A stretch of 64,000 nt of DNA from Pleomorphochaeta sp963678575 (GTDB lineage Bacteria > Spirochaetota > Spirochaetia > Sphaerochaetales > Sphaerochaetaceae): contig CAXXHV010000001.1 in NCBI GenBank assembly GCA_963678575.2, forward strand, positions 558,001-622,000. Direction: 5' to 3'. The notes beneath the pieces are model-generated. The model was not told the origin of the DNA, did no database searches, and saw only the letters and a program-made list of their open reading frames with translations. This document shows positions 9,273 to 18,042 of this stretch, piece by piece. Within the stretch, counting starts at the first letter, position 1. Each line of letters starts with the position of its first letter. Both the position numbers and the translations under genes were made by a program.

Positions 9273-10319
9273 ATGGAAAAGAAAGCAAAAGTATTATTAA
9301 GAGAAAAGAATCAAGAGAAATTTGTTAAAATTACAAATCCATCCATGCCTAATATTAGTAATGTGATAATGGGGAAATGGCAGAGAATAATAAATATTAT
9401 GGCTAAAATTATGAATATTCCTGCTGGCTTAATTATGCAAATTACTAAAGATTCTTTGGTTGTTTTTCTTAAAAGTCAAAATGAAGAAAATCCCTATCGT
9501 GAAGGGGGAAGTGATAAATTGGGTAATGGATTATATTGTGAGACAGTAATTGGTACTGATCAGGATTTGTTAGTAAAAAATGCTTTAAATGATATATATT
9601 GGAGAGACAATCCTGATACTAAATTAAATATGATTTCATATTATGGATTACCTATTCATTGGCCAAATAAAGAATTTTTTGGGACTATTTGTGTTTTAGA
9701 TAATAAAGAAAATAATTATTCAGATGAGTATAAGGCTTTACTAAAAGAATTTCGGGATGCAATTGAAACAGATTTAAAAACATTAATGTATGAACGCAAA
9801 TTAAAATTTTTTGCTGATATGGATATTCTTACTTCAAGTTATAATAGAAATAAAATTGAAAAAATATTAAAAAAACAATTTTTCTTATCATTAGAAGATA
9901 ATTCTATATTTTCAGTTGTAATTATGGATATAAATCAACTGAAAAAGATTAATGATGAAAATGGTCATATGTTAGGTGATAAAGTAATTAAAACTTTTGC
10001 AAATAGTTTTAAATCTGTTATTAGTAAAGATTGCAGTTTTGGTAGATGGGGTGGTGACGAATTTGTTTTAATTTGTCCAAACGTGAATTCAATTGAATTA
10101 GAACAAAAACTTGCTGAAGTTTTTCCAATTGTTACTGACAATATGAGAAAAATCATTGATTATGCAAGTTATTGTTATGGTTGTGCTCAATTTAATCCAA
10201 ATGAAGAAAATTATCATAAGTTATTAACTAGGGCTGATTCAGATTTATATAAATGGAAGAATAGATTGAAAGAATCTGGATCAAAGAATTCTAATAATTA
10301 TAAAGTTTTATCTTCATAA
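9273..10319 (+). CDS. GAF-domain diguanylate cyclase (GGDEF)
   Basis: A 348-aa protein with an N-terminal GAF-like sensor (about residues 25-165, including the YCETVIGTDQDLLVKNA region and YYGLPIHWPNKEFFGT) and a C-terminal GGDEF domain whose active-site loop GRWGGDEFVL lies near residues 256-265. It should make cyclic-di-GMP from two GTP. The RxxD inhibitory site normally five residues upstream is absent (SKDC is there instead), so product inhibition may be lost. AGAGGA precedes the ATG. It is probably co-transcribed with the HD-GYP gene. Confidence 0.92.
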   Translation: MEKKAKVLLREKNQEKFVKITNPSMPNISNVIMGKWQRIINIMAKIMNIPAGLIMQITKDSLVVFLKSQNEENPYREGGSDKLGNGLYCETVIGTDQDLLVKNALNDIYWRDNPDTKLNMISYYGLPIHWPNKEFFGTICVLDNKENNYSDEYKALLKEFRDAIETDLKTLMYERKLKFFADMDILTSSYNRNKIEKILKKQFFLSLEDNSIFSVVIMDINQLKKINDENGHMLGDKVIKTFANSFKSVISKDCSFGRWGGDEFVLICPNVNSIELEQKLAEVFPIVTDNMRKIIDYASYCYGCAQFNPNEENYHKLLTRADSDLYKWKNRLKESGSKNSNNYKVLSS

Positions 10320-10365
10320 ATTATTAATAAATTACTAACTTTTCTAATGTTTTTGAAGATATAAC

Positions 10366-11361
10366 TTATTTTAATTCATTATAAATATTGAGTAGTTTTT
10401 TACTTGTATTAGCAATAGATCTTTGCTTTGAAATTAATAAACCATTTTCAGTTAAATCGGGTAATTTATTATTAATTATTTGTTCAGTTAACTGATGATA
10501 TTCATTAAAATCTTTGGCTTTATAAATATCTTTTTTATTTTCAAGCCAATCTTTATAAACATTAATATCATAAATTATTGTTGGAATTTTACAGGCTAAT
10601 GCTTCTAGTAGAACAATTCCTTCTGTTTCTTCTTTTGTCATAAAAGCAAATAAATTAGCTCCACAATAAGCATCTCTGAGTTTTTCACTATCAACATATC
10701 CCGGGAAAATAAGATTTTTTGGTGCATTTTTTATAGCAAATTTTATTTTTCTTGGAAGAAGATAGTTTTGAGTATATCCAAACCATATAAATTTTATATT
10801 TGGCATTAAAGTAGCCAATTTAATAAAATCTAAGATTCCTTTCCTTTCAATAAAATGTCCAACAGAGATAATCACTTTATCTTGATTTTTGATAGAATAT
10901 TCTTTTTTAAAACGGTTTGCTCTTTTTTCTGTTTTAGAGAAAAAGGACGTGTCTATTGCATTGGATAAATTATATATTTTTCTATTCAAATTATAAGATA
11001 ATAATAGTTTTTTTGAATATTCAGTAGGTGTGATAATTATATCGCCATGTTTGTAACAAAATGATATCCAAAGCTTAAATAAGGGTGCAAGAAAATTTGA
11101 TAAAATAAATGAATTTTGAAAATCTTCTTTAGTTGAGTGAGCGAAATATATTATTTTAGTATTATTTCTTTTTAATTTTATTATTTCTTTTAAGGAGGAA
11201 AAGAATATGGTATTTATATGTGCAACTGCTATATCAGGAGAAAAAGTTTTTGTTATTTCTTGATTTGCTTCTTGCAACATTTTTTCTTGATGTTCTATTG
11301 CTTTTGCTATTCCTGAGTTTTTTAAGATTTCTTTTCCTTTTGAATATAAGTATATTTTCAT
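10366..11361 (-). CDS. GT4 glycosyltransferase, probably second glycolipid hexosyltransferase
   Basis: A 331-aa GT-B enzyme of the GT4 family. The N-terminal half is an acceptor domain; the C-terminal half begins with IISVGHFIERKGI and holds the donor-binding EETEGIVLLEALACK motif (about residues 243-257, EX7E). Its size and pairing with the upstream GT4 gene resemble the diglucosyldiacylglycerol synthase that follows a monoglucosyl synthase in Acholeplasma and Gram-positive bacteria. That role is inferred from context, not shown by the sequence. It is the last gene of a three-gene minus-strand operon, 13 nt after the VTT protein gene. Confidence 0.75.
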   Translation of the reverse strand: MKIYLYSKGKEILKNSGIAKAIEHQEKMLQEANQEITKTFSPDIAVAHINTIFFSSLKEIIKLKRNNTKIIYFAHSTKEDFQNSFILSNFLAPLFKLWISFCYKHGDIIITPTEYSKKLLLSYNLNRKIYNLSNAIDTSFFSKTEKRANRFKKEYSIKNQDKVIISVGHFIERKGILDFIKLATLMPNIKFIWFGYTQNYLLPRKIKFAIKNAPKNLIFPGYVDSEKLRDAYCGANLFAFMTKEETEGIVLLEALACKIPTIIYDINVYKDWLENKKDIYKAKDFNEYHQLTEQIINNKLPDLTENGLLISKQRSIANTSKKLLNIYNELK

Positions 11362-11374
11362 TATATTTACCTGT

Positions 11375-11959
11375 TTATTTTATTAATTTTAGTGAATGAT
11401 TTAGTATTATTTCTAAACCATAGGTATAAAGAAAAATTGCAATAGGTTTCCCGAGTAAAATAATTGTGACAAATTTATGTAATTTCATTTTTGTTGTACC
11501 CGCTAAATAACATAAAAAATCATCAGGAGCTATTGGCAAAAATATTGCTATTGTAAAAAATTTATCAAAGTTATCATTTAACTTTTTTGTATATTTATCG
11601 ATTAGCTTTTGTGAAAATAACAAAGATAAATAATTATAATCAATATTTCTCGCAATTAGAAAAGCAATGATAGAGCCGATACAGATTCCTATATAATTTA
11701 ATATAAAGCCATTAAAGCTACCAAAAAGAATTACGCCCCCTAATAATCCTAATCCACCTGGTAATATAGGTATTACAACTTGTAAGGCTTGTAATAATAT
11801 GAAAAGAGGGAAACTTAAAATTCCAAAGCTATTTAAAAAATTCTGCAAATCATCAATTGAAGTGAATAATTTAGCTTTATATGCAAAATAAAAGAGAATA
11901 GAAAATATAAATAAAATTACAAAGCTAATCATAATTTTTAATTGTTTATAAGATTTCAT
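11375..11959 (-). CDS. TVP38/TMEM64 (VTT-domain) membrane protein
   Basis: A 194-aa polytopic membrane protein with about five hydrophobic helices. The central segment has the VTT/SNARE-associated pattern: a Gly-rich re-entrant part (PGGLGLLGGVILFGSFNG) and a later proline motif PIAPDDFLCYLAGTTKM. Relatives are DedA/TVP38 proteins linked to lipid scrambling or transport. ATG 11959 is 3 nt after the stop of the upstream glycosyltransferase and has only a weak ribosome binding site, so translational coupling is likely. Its place between two GT4 genes suggests that it helps move or place glycolipids or lipid acceptors; this is inference. Confidence 0.82.
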   Translation of the reverse strand: MKSYKQLKIMISFVILFIFSILFYFAYKAKLFTSIDDLQNFLNSFGILSFPLFILLQALQVVIPILPGGLGLLGGVILFGSFNGFILNYIGICIGSIIAFLIARNIDYNYLSLLFSQKLIDKYTKKLNDNFDKFFTIAIFLPIAPDDFLCYLAGTTKMKLHKFVTIILLGKPIAIFLYTYGLEIILNHSLKLIK

Positions 11960-11962
11960 TAT

Positions 11963-13126
11963 TTATGCTCGTTTATATTTATTATATTTTTCTATAGTTG
12001 TGTTATATAAGTTTAAAACTTTTTCACAAAATGCAGATGAAGAGAAATTAATGATTGATAAAACTTGAGCATTATTACTCATTTTTTTTCTCATATTAAT
12101 ATCATCATAAAATTTGTTAAATGTTTGTATTGCTTCTTCATGATTTTCAAATTGCCAGCCATTTATAGAATCAATAACAACTTTCTCTAGGCAAGGATCT
12201 TTTTTACAAAGAATTGGAATAGAGCTTGAAAGTGCTTCAATATAGGTTAATCCCTGTGTTTCGCTTGAGGAACAACTCATAAAAATATCAAAACATTTAT
12301 AATAATTATGAATATCTTTTGGTTCTATCATTGATGTAAAGACAATTTGTTTTTTGAAAGCCTTACTTTTTTTAATTAATTCTTCTTTATATGGGCCATC
12401 ACCAACAATCATTAAAGTAATATTGTCTTTTTCAATTTTATTATATATTTCAAATAATTCGTCTAGGTTCTTTTCTTTTGCAACTCTACCAACAAAACCA
12501 ATTATAAAATTATTTTCATTGATTCCTAAATTTCTTTTTATTGATTGTATTTTTTCAATATCTTTTTCTTCTGTAAATTTAGATAAATCTATTCCTGTTG
12601 GAATAACAGATATTGGAGAAACAATATTATAAGAAGATAATAATTTTTCAACTTTATTAGTAGGGGCTATTACATTATCACATTGGTTTAAGACATGAGA
12701 AGAAAATTTTGCTGCAAGAATATGTCCAAATTTTTGATTTGGTAAAAAATAATGAGTATAATCTTCATAAATTGTATGATAGGTATGGATAATTGGTAAA
12801 TTAAATTTTCTTGAAATTCGTTTGGCAACTAAGAAGGTTGAGAATTCACATTGTGAATGAATGATTTCCGGTTTCCAATTATATATAGCTCTAAGTTCTT
12901 TACTAATTATTGATAATTTAAATTTTGCTCCTGGATATATTATATTTAAATCTATTGCACCTAGATATGTTACATTATCAACAGTATATGAATGATGAGT
13001 GTTTGATAAAGTAATTATTTTTATATCATGTCCCTTTTTTTCTAATTGAGATACTAGAGCATCAATTGAAGTAATTACTCCATTGACAAAAGGTTTATAT
13101 AAGTCAGTTGTTATTAATATTTTCAT
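11963..13126 (-). CDS. GT4 glycosyltransferase, likely 1,2-diacylglycerol 3-glucosyltransferase
   Basis: A 387-aa GT4-family enzyme. The N-terminus (ITTDLYKPFVNGVITSI) is the pattern seen in monoglucosyldiacylglycerol synthases of the alMGS/MgdA type, which transfer glucose from UDP-glucose to diacylglycerol at the membrane. The donor domain contains VIPTGID, GFVGRVAKEKN and SSSETQGLTYIEALSS (EX7E region, about residues 290-305). Borrelia MgdA is a known spirochaete example of this activity. It heads an operon with a VTT membrane protein and a second GT4 enzyme. The reaction is assigned from resemblance and context. Confidence 0.8.
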   Translation of the reverse strand: MKILITTDLYKPFVNGVITSIDALVSQLEKKGHDIKIITLSNTHHSYTVDNVTYLGAIDLNIIYPGAKFKLSIISKELRAIYNWKPEIIHSQCEFSTFLVAKRISRKFNLPIIHTYHTIYEDYTHYFLPNQKFGHILAAKFSSHVLNQCDNVIAPTNKVEKLLSSYNIVSPISVIPTGIDLSKFTEEKDIEKIQSIKRNLGINENNFIIGFVGRVAKEKNLDELFEIYNKIEKDNITLMIVGDGPYKEELIKKSKAFKKQIVFTSMIEPKDIHNYYKCFDIFMSCSSSETQGLTYIEALSSSIPILCKKDPCLEKVVIDSINGWQFENHEEAIQTFNKFYDDINMRKKMSNNAQVLSIINFSSSAFCEKVLNLYNTTIEKYNKYKRA

Positions 13127-13164
13127 TTATAGTTCCTAGTTTTATTTATTAAATAAATACTTCT

Positions 13165-13194
13165 ATTATATACAGTATATAGAGTAACTGTAAT
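13165..13194 (-). promoter_or_regulatory. Promoter for the glycolipid operon
   Basis: On the minus strand TATAAT (13165-13170) is preceded 18 nt upstream by ATTACA (13189-13194). It lies 39 nt before the first glycosyltransferase start codon. Confidence 0.5.
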
Positions 13195-13271
13195 AATAAA
13201 CAATCGTTATTAATAATTTAGTTGCATTTTTAATGCCAATTGTTGAAAAAATATAGATTAATAGGATTTAT

Positions 13272-13289
13272 AAGTAATTTAAATTACTT
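13272..13289. promoter_or_regulatory. 18-bp perfect palindrome, possible operator
   Basis: AAGTAATTTAAATTACTT reads the same on both strands and lies about 75 bp upstream of the glycosyltransferase promoter. Its A/T-only core makes chance occurrence possible. Confidence 0.35.
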
Positions 13290-13472
13290 TTTGGTAATTT
13301 TAACCAATACTATAGGAATTATACTAAATTAATAAGCCGAATATTATTATATTAACATTAATATTTATAAATTTTTTATTAATTTAAATCAGTTTTTATT
13401 ATTTTTAATTATTTTATTTTTTAAAATGAGGTAATTAAAGTCTTATTAAATTAGAACTTTCTGTTTACTTTT

Positions 13473-14159
13473 TTAGAATTCAAATAAATCTGTAATAATA
13501 ATTTCTGAAAAGCTATTAATATAAGAAAAAGTTTCTTTTAACTTAGATGTAGTTTCAATATCTGAACCAATACTATTTACTGCAATTATTTTACCTACAT
13601 TTGCTCTGGCAGCGCTAATAATTCCACTTTTTGTATCTTCAAATACTATACAGTTATTAGGATTAACATTTAATGCTTTTATTGCTTTATTGTAAATTGC
13701 AGGATCTGGTTTACTTGGGAGAGATCCATCATTTGAAATAATATAATCTTCTTTAAAGAATCTAGATAATTTAAAAAATTTTTCATATTCAAGCATTAAG
13801 CTTGGTGGGGCACTTGTTGCTATTGCTATTTTAATATTGTTTTCAATTAAATTATTTAATAAGATTTCGAGCCCATATGCTAATGATAAAGATTCCTTTT
13901 CAGTCTCCATCATATTTAAATATTCAATGTCTTTTTCCTTGGATAATTTATTAATTGTATTTTTGTCTAATTTCTTATTAAAGATAGTCTCTAACGTTTC
14001 ATAATTAGTTCTTCCATTTAATATTGAATATTCTTCTCTTGAGTAATCTTTGTTTAACCATCTTTTGATGCAATTATACCAAGATTTATAATTAATCTCT
14101 GAATCCCAAAATAGAGTTCCATTAAAATCAAATATCACGGCTTTGTTTATCATAAACAT
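13473..14159 (-). CDS. HAD-superfamily hydrolase, beta-phosphoglucomutase-like, with altered motif I
   Basis: A 228-aa HAD protein with a helical cap inserted after motif I. Motif I reads FDFNGTL instead of the usual DxDGT, so the second Asp, the general acid/base, is Asn. Motif II (ATSAPPS), motif III Lys (SKPDPAIYNKA) and motif IV (VFEDTKSGIISA) are intact. The substrate is unknown; the fold group includes sugar-phosphate phosphatases and phosphoglucomutases. The start may be 14159 or the ATG six bases later (MINK). It lies alone on the minus strand between two operons. Confidence 0.8.
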   Translation of the reverse strand: MFMINKAVIFDFNGTLFWDSEINYKSWYNCIKRWLNKDYSREEYSILNGRTNYETLETIFNKKLDKNTINKLSKEKDIEYLNMMETEKESLSLAYGLEILLNNLIENNIKIAIATSAPPSLMLEYEKFFKLSRFFKEDYIISNDGSLPSKPDPAIYNKAIKALNVNPNNCIVFEDTKSGIISAARANVGKIIAVNSIGSDIETTSKLKETFSYINSFSEIIITDLFEF

Positions 14160-14242
14160 ATCTCAACTTATTTTTATAAAATTTAATTAATATTGAAGTT
14201 ATAACTGATTAGTATAAAAAAAACCATAAGAAAAAAGATTAA

Positions 14243-14674
14243 TTAGTTTTTTTCATTTTTTTTATTTCGAAAATTTCTTAATGATAAATTATATTTTTCA
14301 AATGATTTTCTTATGTAGAAGTCTAGATTTACATCTACAATTAATAATAATGGGAATAAAATTACAATAAATAAGTCGAATGTTAATATGTTATATAATG
14401 AGAAAGCGGACATTAAAAAACGTCCAAGAATTAACAAGGCTAAACCAATTAATATATTTATAATTATTTTAATAGAAGAATGCAAATTTGTTTTTAAATA
14501 AAACCAACGAATAATAATATCATTAAGAAAAATTACAATAGAAAAATATATTAATCCTTCTAAAATTAATATTGGATTATTGATAGTATTAAGTTCGTAA
14601 AAGATTGTAAGTAAAGATAAAAAAAAGCTTAAAACTATATAAAAAAGAAAGCGTTTATAATGATGTTTTATCAA
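14243..14674 (-). CDS. DUF3021-like four-helix membrane protein
   Basis: A 143-aa protein with four predicted transmembrane helices and a basic C-terminal tail (FRNKKNEKN). The size, topology and position directly downstream of a LytTR regulator match DUF3021 proteins, which are typical partners of LytTR DNA-binding proteins; I infer the family mainly from that. It begins with TTG at 14674, supported by AAGGAG about 8 nt upstream. The gap to the LytTR gene is 11 nt, so the two are co-transcribed. The membrane protein is thought to hold or inhibit the regulator in related systems. Confidence 0.65.
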   Translation of the reverse strand: MIKHHYKRFLFYIVLSFFLSLLTIFYELNTINNPILILEGLIYFSIVIFLNDIIIRWFYLKTNLHSSIKIIINILIGLALLILGRFLMSAFSLYNILTFDLFIVILFPLLLIVDVNLDFYIRKSFEKYNLSLRNFRNKKNEKN

Positions 14675-14685
14675 GTTATTTCTCC

Positions 14686-15138
14686 TTATAAGCCTATTCT
14701 TTTTTTGAAATTATCGTAATAAGTTCTTGTAACAGATAGCTTTTCTCCATTATTCATTTCAAGAACTAATTTTGATCCAATCCAAGGAATAATTTTATTA
14801 ATTTTTAATATATTTATTATATGGGATTTGTTAATTCTGTAAAAGTTTCTTAATAATAATTGCTTTTCTAATTCATAGAGTTTTTCTTTAACTTCTAGTT
14901 TTGCTTCTTCAGTGACAACAAAAGTTCTTTTATCGTCACTTTCAAAGTATATTATATTTTCAAATTTTAGCATAGAAATATTATATTCACTATCTTTTGC
15001 AAATATATACTTTTTTTCTGCATAGTTTTTTTCATAGAAGACAAAGGCTGCTTTTTCATTAATAGTAAAGCCTTTGTCGATTAATTTTTTTTGTAAACTT
15101 TCGCGAATTGATTCATCGCAAATAAGTTGGATATCCAT
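14686..15138 (-). CDS. LytTR-family DNA-binding regulator
   Basis: A 150-aa regulator. Residues about 50-148 form a LytTR DNA-binding domain: IIYFESDDKRTFV, then LYELEKQLLLRNFYRINKSHIIN and the C-terminal LSVTRTYYDNFKKR. The first 45 residues are a short unassigned alpha/beta segment, not a receiver domain. Such stand-alone LytTR proteins usually control their own operon with a membrane partner. AGGAGAG precedes the ATG. It lies only 40 nt downstream of the ABC ATPase gene on the same strand, so read-through from the transporter operon is possible. Confidence 0.85.
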   Translation of the reverse strand: MDIQLICDESIRESLQKKLIDKGFTINEKAAFVFYEKNYAEKKYIFAKDSEYNISMLKFENIIYFESDDKRTFVVTEEAKLEVKEKLYELEKQLLLRNFYRINKSHIINILKINKIIPWIGSKLVLEMNNGEKLSVTRTYYDNFKKRIGL

Positions 15139-15178
15139 TAACTCTCCTGATAGTTAGAAATAATAAATAAATACTTCA

Positions 15179-16273
15179 TTATTCATTTAAAAATAATGCT
15201 GCTTTATTATCAAAAATTAATGAAACTTCATCACCTTCTTGATAAATTTTACTGTTAATCTGAAAATCTATAGAAGCTTGAATAATTTGACCAGGTTCAA
15301 GTTGCAATTCATATTCTGTATGACTACCAACAAAAATTGAAGTTATTACTGTAGCTTGTACTAATCCAATTGTTTTTTCTTTTATTATAATATTTTCAGG
15401 TCTTACAACTAAAGATGCAGTTGCTCCATTAATGAATTTTTTATCATTGATTTCAACTTTTGGTGATTCAATTTTAACATTCCCGGGTAATATAGCTTCG
15501 ATAGTTTTTCCATTGTCCTTTTCAACGATGGTCTTGATAATATTAGCCTGACCGATGAAATCTGCAACAAAAGCTGTTTTTGGTCGACTATATATTTCTA
15601 AAGGCGTTCCAATTTGTTCAATTTTTCCTTTACTCATAACTACAATTCTATCTGCTACTGTTAAAGCTTCAGCTTGATCATGAGTAACATATAGGCATGT
15701 TATTCCTAATTTTTTCTGAAGTTTTCTTATTTCCGTTCTCATATGAATTCTTAATTTTACATCAAGATTTGATAGTGGCTCATCCATTAATAATAAATGT
15801 GGTTCCATAACTATTACTCTAGCAAGAGCAACTCTTTGTTGTTCTCCTCCTGATAATTCATTTGGATATCTTCTTTCAGCATTTTTTAATCCAACTAAAT
15901 CAAGAGCAGCTAAAACTTTTTTATTAATTTGTTTTTCATCCATCTTAGTTGTTCTAAGTCCATAAGCAATATTATTATATATTGTCATATGAGGGAATAA
16001 TGCATAATTTTGAAATACAAAGCCTATGCCTCTTTTATTAACAGGCATGTTAGTCATATCTTGTCCTTGAATGGTAATAGTTCCTTCTGTTGGTAATTCA
16101 AAACCAGCGACCATTCTTAATGTTGTTGTCTTTCCACAACCTGATGGTCCTAAAAATGTTACCATTTCCCCCTGATTAACAATAATGTTTGCATTATCAA
16201 CAGCACGTATTGTTTCTGTCCCTTTACTAAATATTTTTGAAACATTTTCTATTTTTAAAGCTATATCATTCAT
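15179..16273 (-). CDS. ABC transporter ATPase, FbpC/PotA type
   Basis: A 364-aa ATPase. Walker A is GPSGCGKTT, the Q-loop follows in FVFQNYALFPHM, the signature is LSGGEQQRVALARV, and Walker B is LLLMDEPLSNLD; a TOBE-type C-terminal domain covers about residues 240-364. The start is ATG 16273, 2 nt after the permease stop, with AAGGAG inside the permease end. A longer upstream reading frame overlaps the permease and is not used. Together with the two-domain permease and the SBP it forms an importer of the iron(III)/2-aminoethylphosphonate/organophosphate group. Confidence 0.93.
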   Translation of the reverse strand: MNDIALKIENVSKIFSKGTETIRAVDNANIIVNQGEMVTFLGPSGCGKTTTLRMVAGFELPTEGTITIQGQDMTNMPVNKRGIGFVFQNYALFPHMTIYNNIAYGLRTTKMDEKQINKKVLAALDLVGLKNAERRYPNELSGGEQQRVALARVIVMEPHLLLMDEPLSNLDVKLRIHMRTEIRKLQKKLGITCLYVTHDQAEALTVADRIVVMSKGKIEQIGTPLEIYSRPKTAFVADFIGQANIIKTIVEKDNGKTIEAILPGNVKIESPKVEINDKKFINGATASLVVRPENIIIKEKTIGLVQATVITSIFVGSHTEYELQLEPGQIIQASIDFQINSKIYQEGDEVSLIFDNKAALFLNE

Positions 16274-16275
16274 AA

Positions 16276-17976
16276 CTATTGATTCTCCTTTGCATTTTTC
16301 TTGAAATGGTTTGAGTAAGTTTTTAACATAAAATTCATTAAAGCATCTGCTATAAAAACAATTAGGATTAGAATAACTGAGAAAGCGCAAGCTTGAGAAA
16401 ATTGTAATTCAGTCATGCTTTCTAATATTCTAGTAGTTAATAATGTCCATCTAACAGAAACTAAGAATATTGTTGCACTTATTGCTGTCATACAATGAAT
16501 AAATAAATACCTCATTCCAGTTAGAACAGCAGGAATAATTAAAGGAACTGTTACATGTGTAAAAGTTCTAGCAGAAGAGGCTCCTAAACTCATTGAAGCT
16601 TCTTCAAGTGCAGGATCTATTTGTTGTAAAGATGTCATCACAGATCTAATTCCTGTTGCGTAATATCTAAAAATATATGCTGCTACTAAAATAGTCATTG
16701 TTCCCGTTAATACAAAGGGTTTACTATTAAAAGCAACTATATATGCAATACCGACAACAGTACCTGGTAGCGCGTAGTTCATCATACTAGCTATATCTAA
16801 AGCTCTTTTTGAAATAAAATTTTTTCTTTCTACAATATACCCTATGATTACTCCTAAAAGAGTTCCTAGCACTGTTGAAACTAGACCAATTTTCAAGGTA
16901 TCTGTTATTGCTTTATGTCCATATGTAAAAACATATTTATAATTTTTCAAGGTTAATGAGTTATTTATCCCCCATGTTTGGATTAATGAACCCCAAAGGA
17001 TAATAAAATATAAGTATAAAATAAAAGCAATAACAATTGAGCAAATTGACCACATAACTAAACTAACACTTTTAGGAAGTTTAACAAAATTTGATTGTGC
17101 TCCATTTTTACCTGTAACAGTTACAAAACTTTTATTGCCAATTACCATTCTTTGTAGCCAAAATACTATTAATGCTGGAACTAATAATAAGAATGATATT
17201 GAAGCCCCTCCATGGATATCAAATAATCCAGTAATTTGTAAATATGCTTGAGTAGGAAGAACTGGAAAGGATTGTCCTCCTAGAATTAAAGGTGTTGCGA
17301 AGTCAGCTAAAGATGAACTAAACAATAATAATATTGAATTTCCAATTGCTGGAATTGATAATGGCAAAGTTACAGTTTTTAATACTCTTGATTTTGAAGC
17401 CCCAAGAGACATTGCCGCATCATCTAATGAGGCATTCATTGTATTTAATACTGCTGAAATTACCATAAAGGCAACAGGGAAATATGTAAGTGATTCACTT
17501 AACCAAGTTCCCAGAAAACCATAAATATTAAGATTCTCAATTCCAAAGAATCTTAATAACATTCCATTTGGACCTAAAGCAAGCGTTAGTGAAATACTGC
17601 TTGTAAATGGAGGTGAAATTAATGGCAATAATGTGATAGCACTGATTAATATTTTTAATATTTTTGGAACAGAGGTTCTAGTTACAATTAATGCAAAAAG
17701 ATATCCTATAATTGTTCCTGTTACACTAACAGATATCGCTAAGATAAGAGAATTAAACAAAGCTCTTATTGTGTATTTGTCAGCAATATTTTCTTTAATT
17801 CCAGAAAATGATAATTGACCATCAACAATAAAGGCTGATGCAAATAATTTAATGAAAGGGAATAAAATAAATAAAGCTATAAATCCCCAAACTGCTATTA
17901 GAAAAAAGAATAAATAGGGATCTTTTTTAAACATTGATGCCCTTGGATTTTTTTTCAATATATGTTGATTTCCCAA
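16276..17976 (-). CDS. ABC transporter permease, fused two-domain (FbpB/AfuB type)
   Basis: A 566-aa inner-membrane protein with about 12 helices in two homologous halves. Each half has a cytoplasmic EAA loop that contacts the ATPase: DDAAMSLGASKSRVLKTVTL and LEEASMSLGASSARTFTHVT. The fusion of two permease domains in one chain is typical of iron(III) and hexose-phosphate importers of the FbpB/AfuB kind. It starts with TTG at 17976 six nt after a strong GGAGG (17983-17987). A hairpin lies between this gene and the upstream SBP gene. Confidence 0.92.
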   Translation of the reverse strand: MGNQHILKKNPRASMFKKDPYLFFFLIAVWGFIALFILFPFIKLFASAFIVDGQLSFSGIKENIADKYTIRALFNSLILAISVSVTGTIIGYLFALIVTRTSVPKILKILISAITLLPLISPPFTSSISLTLALGPNGMLLRFFGIENLNIYGFLGTWLSESLTYFPVAFMVISAVLNTMNASLDDAAMSLGASKSRVLKTVTLPLSIPAIGNSILLLFSSSLADFATPLILGGQSFPVLPTQAYLQITGLFDIHGGASISFLLLVPALIVFWLQRMVIGNKSFVTVTGKNGAQSNFVKLPKSVSLVMWSICSIVIAFILYLYFIILWGSLIQTWGINNSLTLKNYKYVFTYGHKAITDTLKIGLVSTVLGTLLGVIIGYIVERKNFISKRALDIASMMNYALPGTVVGIAYIVAFNSKPFVLTGTMTILVAAYIFRYYATGIRSVMTSLQQIDPALEEASMSLGASSARTFTHVTVPLIIPAVLTGMRYLFIHCMTAISATIFLVSVRWTLLTTRILESMTELQFSQACAFSVILILIVFIADALMNFMLKTYSNHFKKNAKENQ

Positions 17977-17999
17977 AAAATGCCTCCAACTCTAAATTC

Positions 18000-18027
18000 A
18001 AAGCCCATAGCTCTACCTACGGGCTTT
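18000..18027 (-). promoter_or_regulatory. Intercistronic hairpin between SBP and permease genes
   Basis: AAAGCCC (18000-18006) pairs with GGGCTTT (18021-18027). On the minus-strand mRNA it follows the SBP stop codon but lacks a downstream U-run, so it is more likely an RNA-stabilising stem or partial attenuator that keeps SBP mRNA above permease mRNA than a full terminator. Confidence 0.6.
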
Positions 18028-18042
18028 TTAAATAAAAACTAA

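Larger units (their letters stand above)
13127..13472. other. AT-rich intergenic region carrying the glycosyltransferase promoter
   Basis: About 346 nt. It holds a promoter candidate (13165-13194) and a perfect palindrome (13272-13289), both described separately. No other reading frame or RNA gene is seen. Confidence 0.6.
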
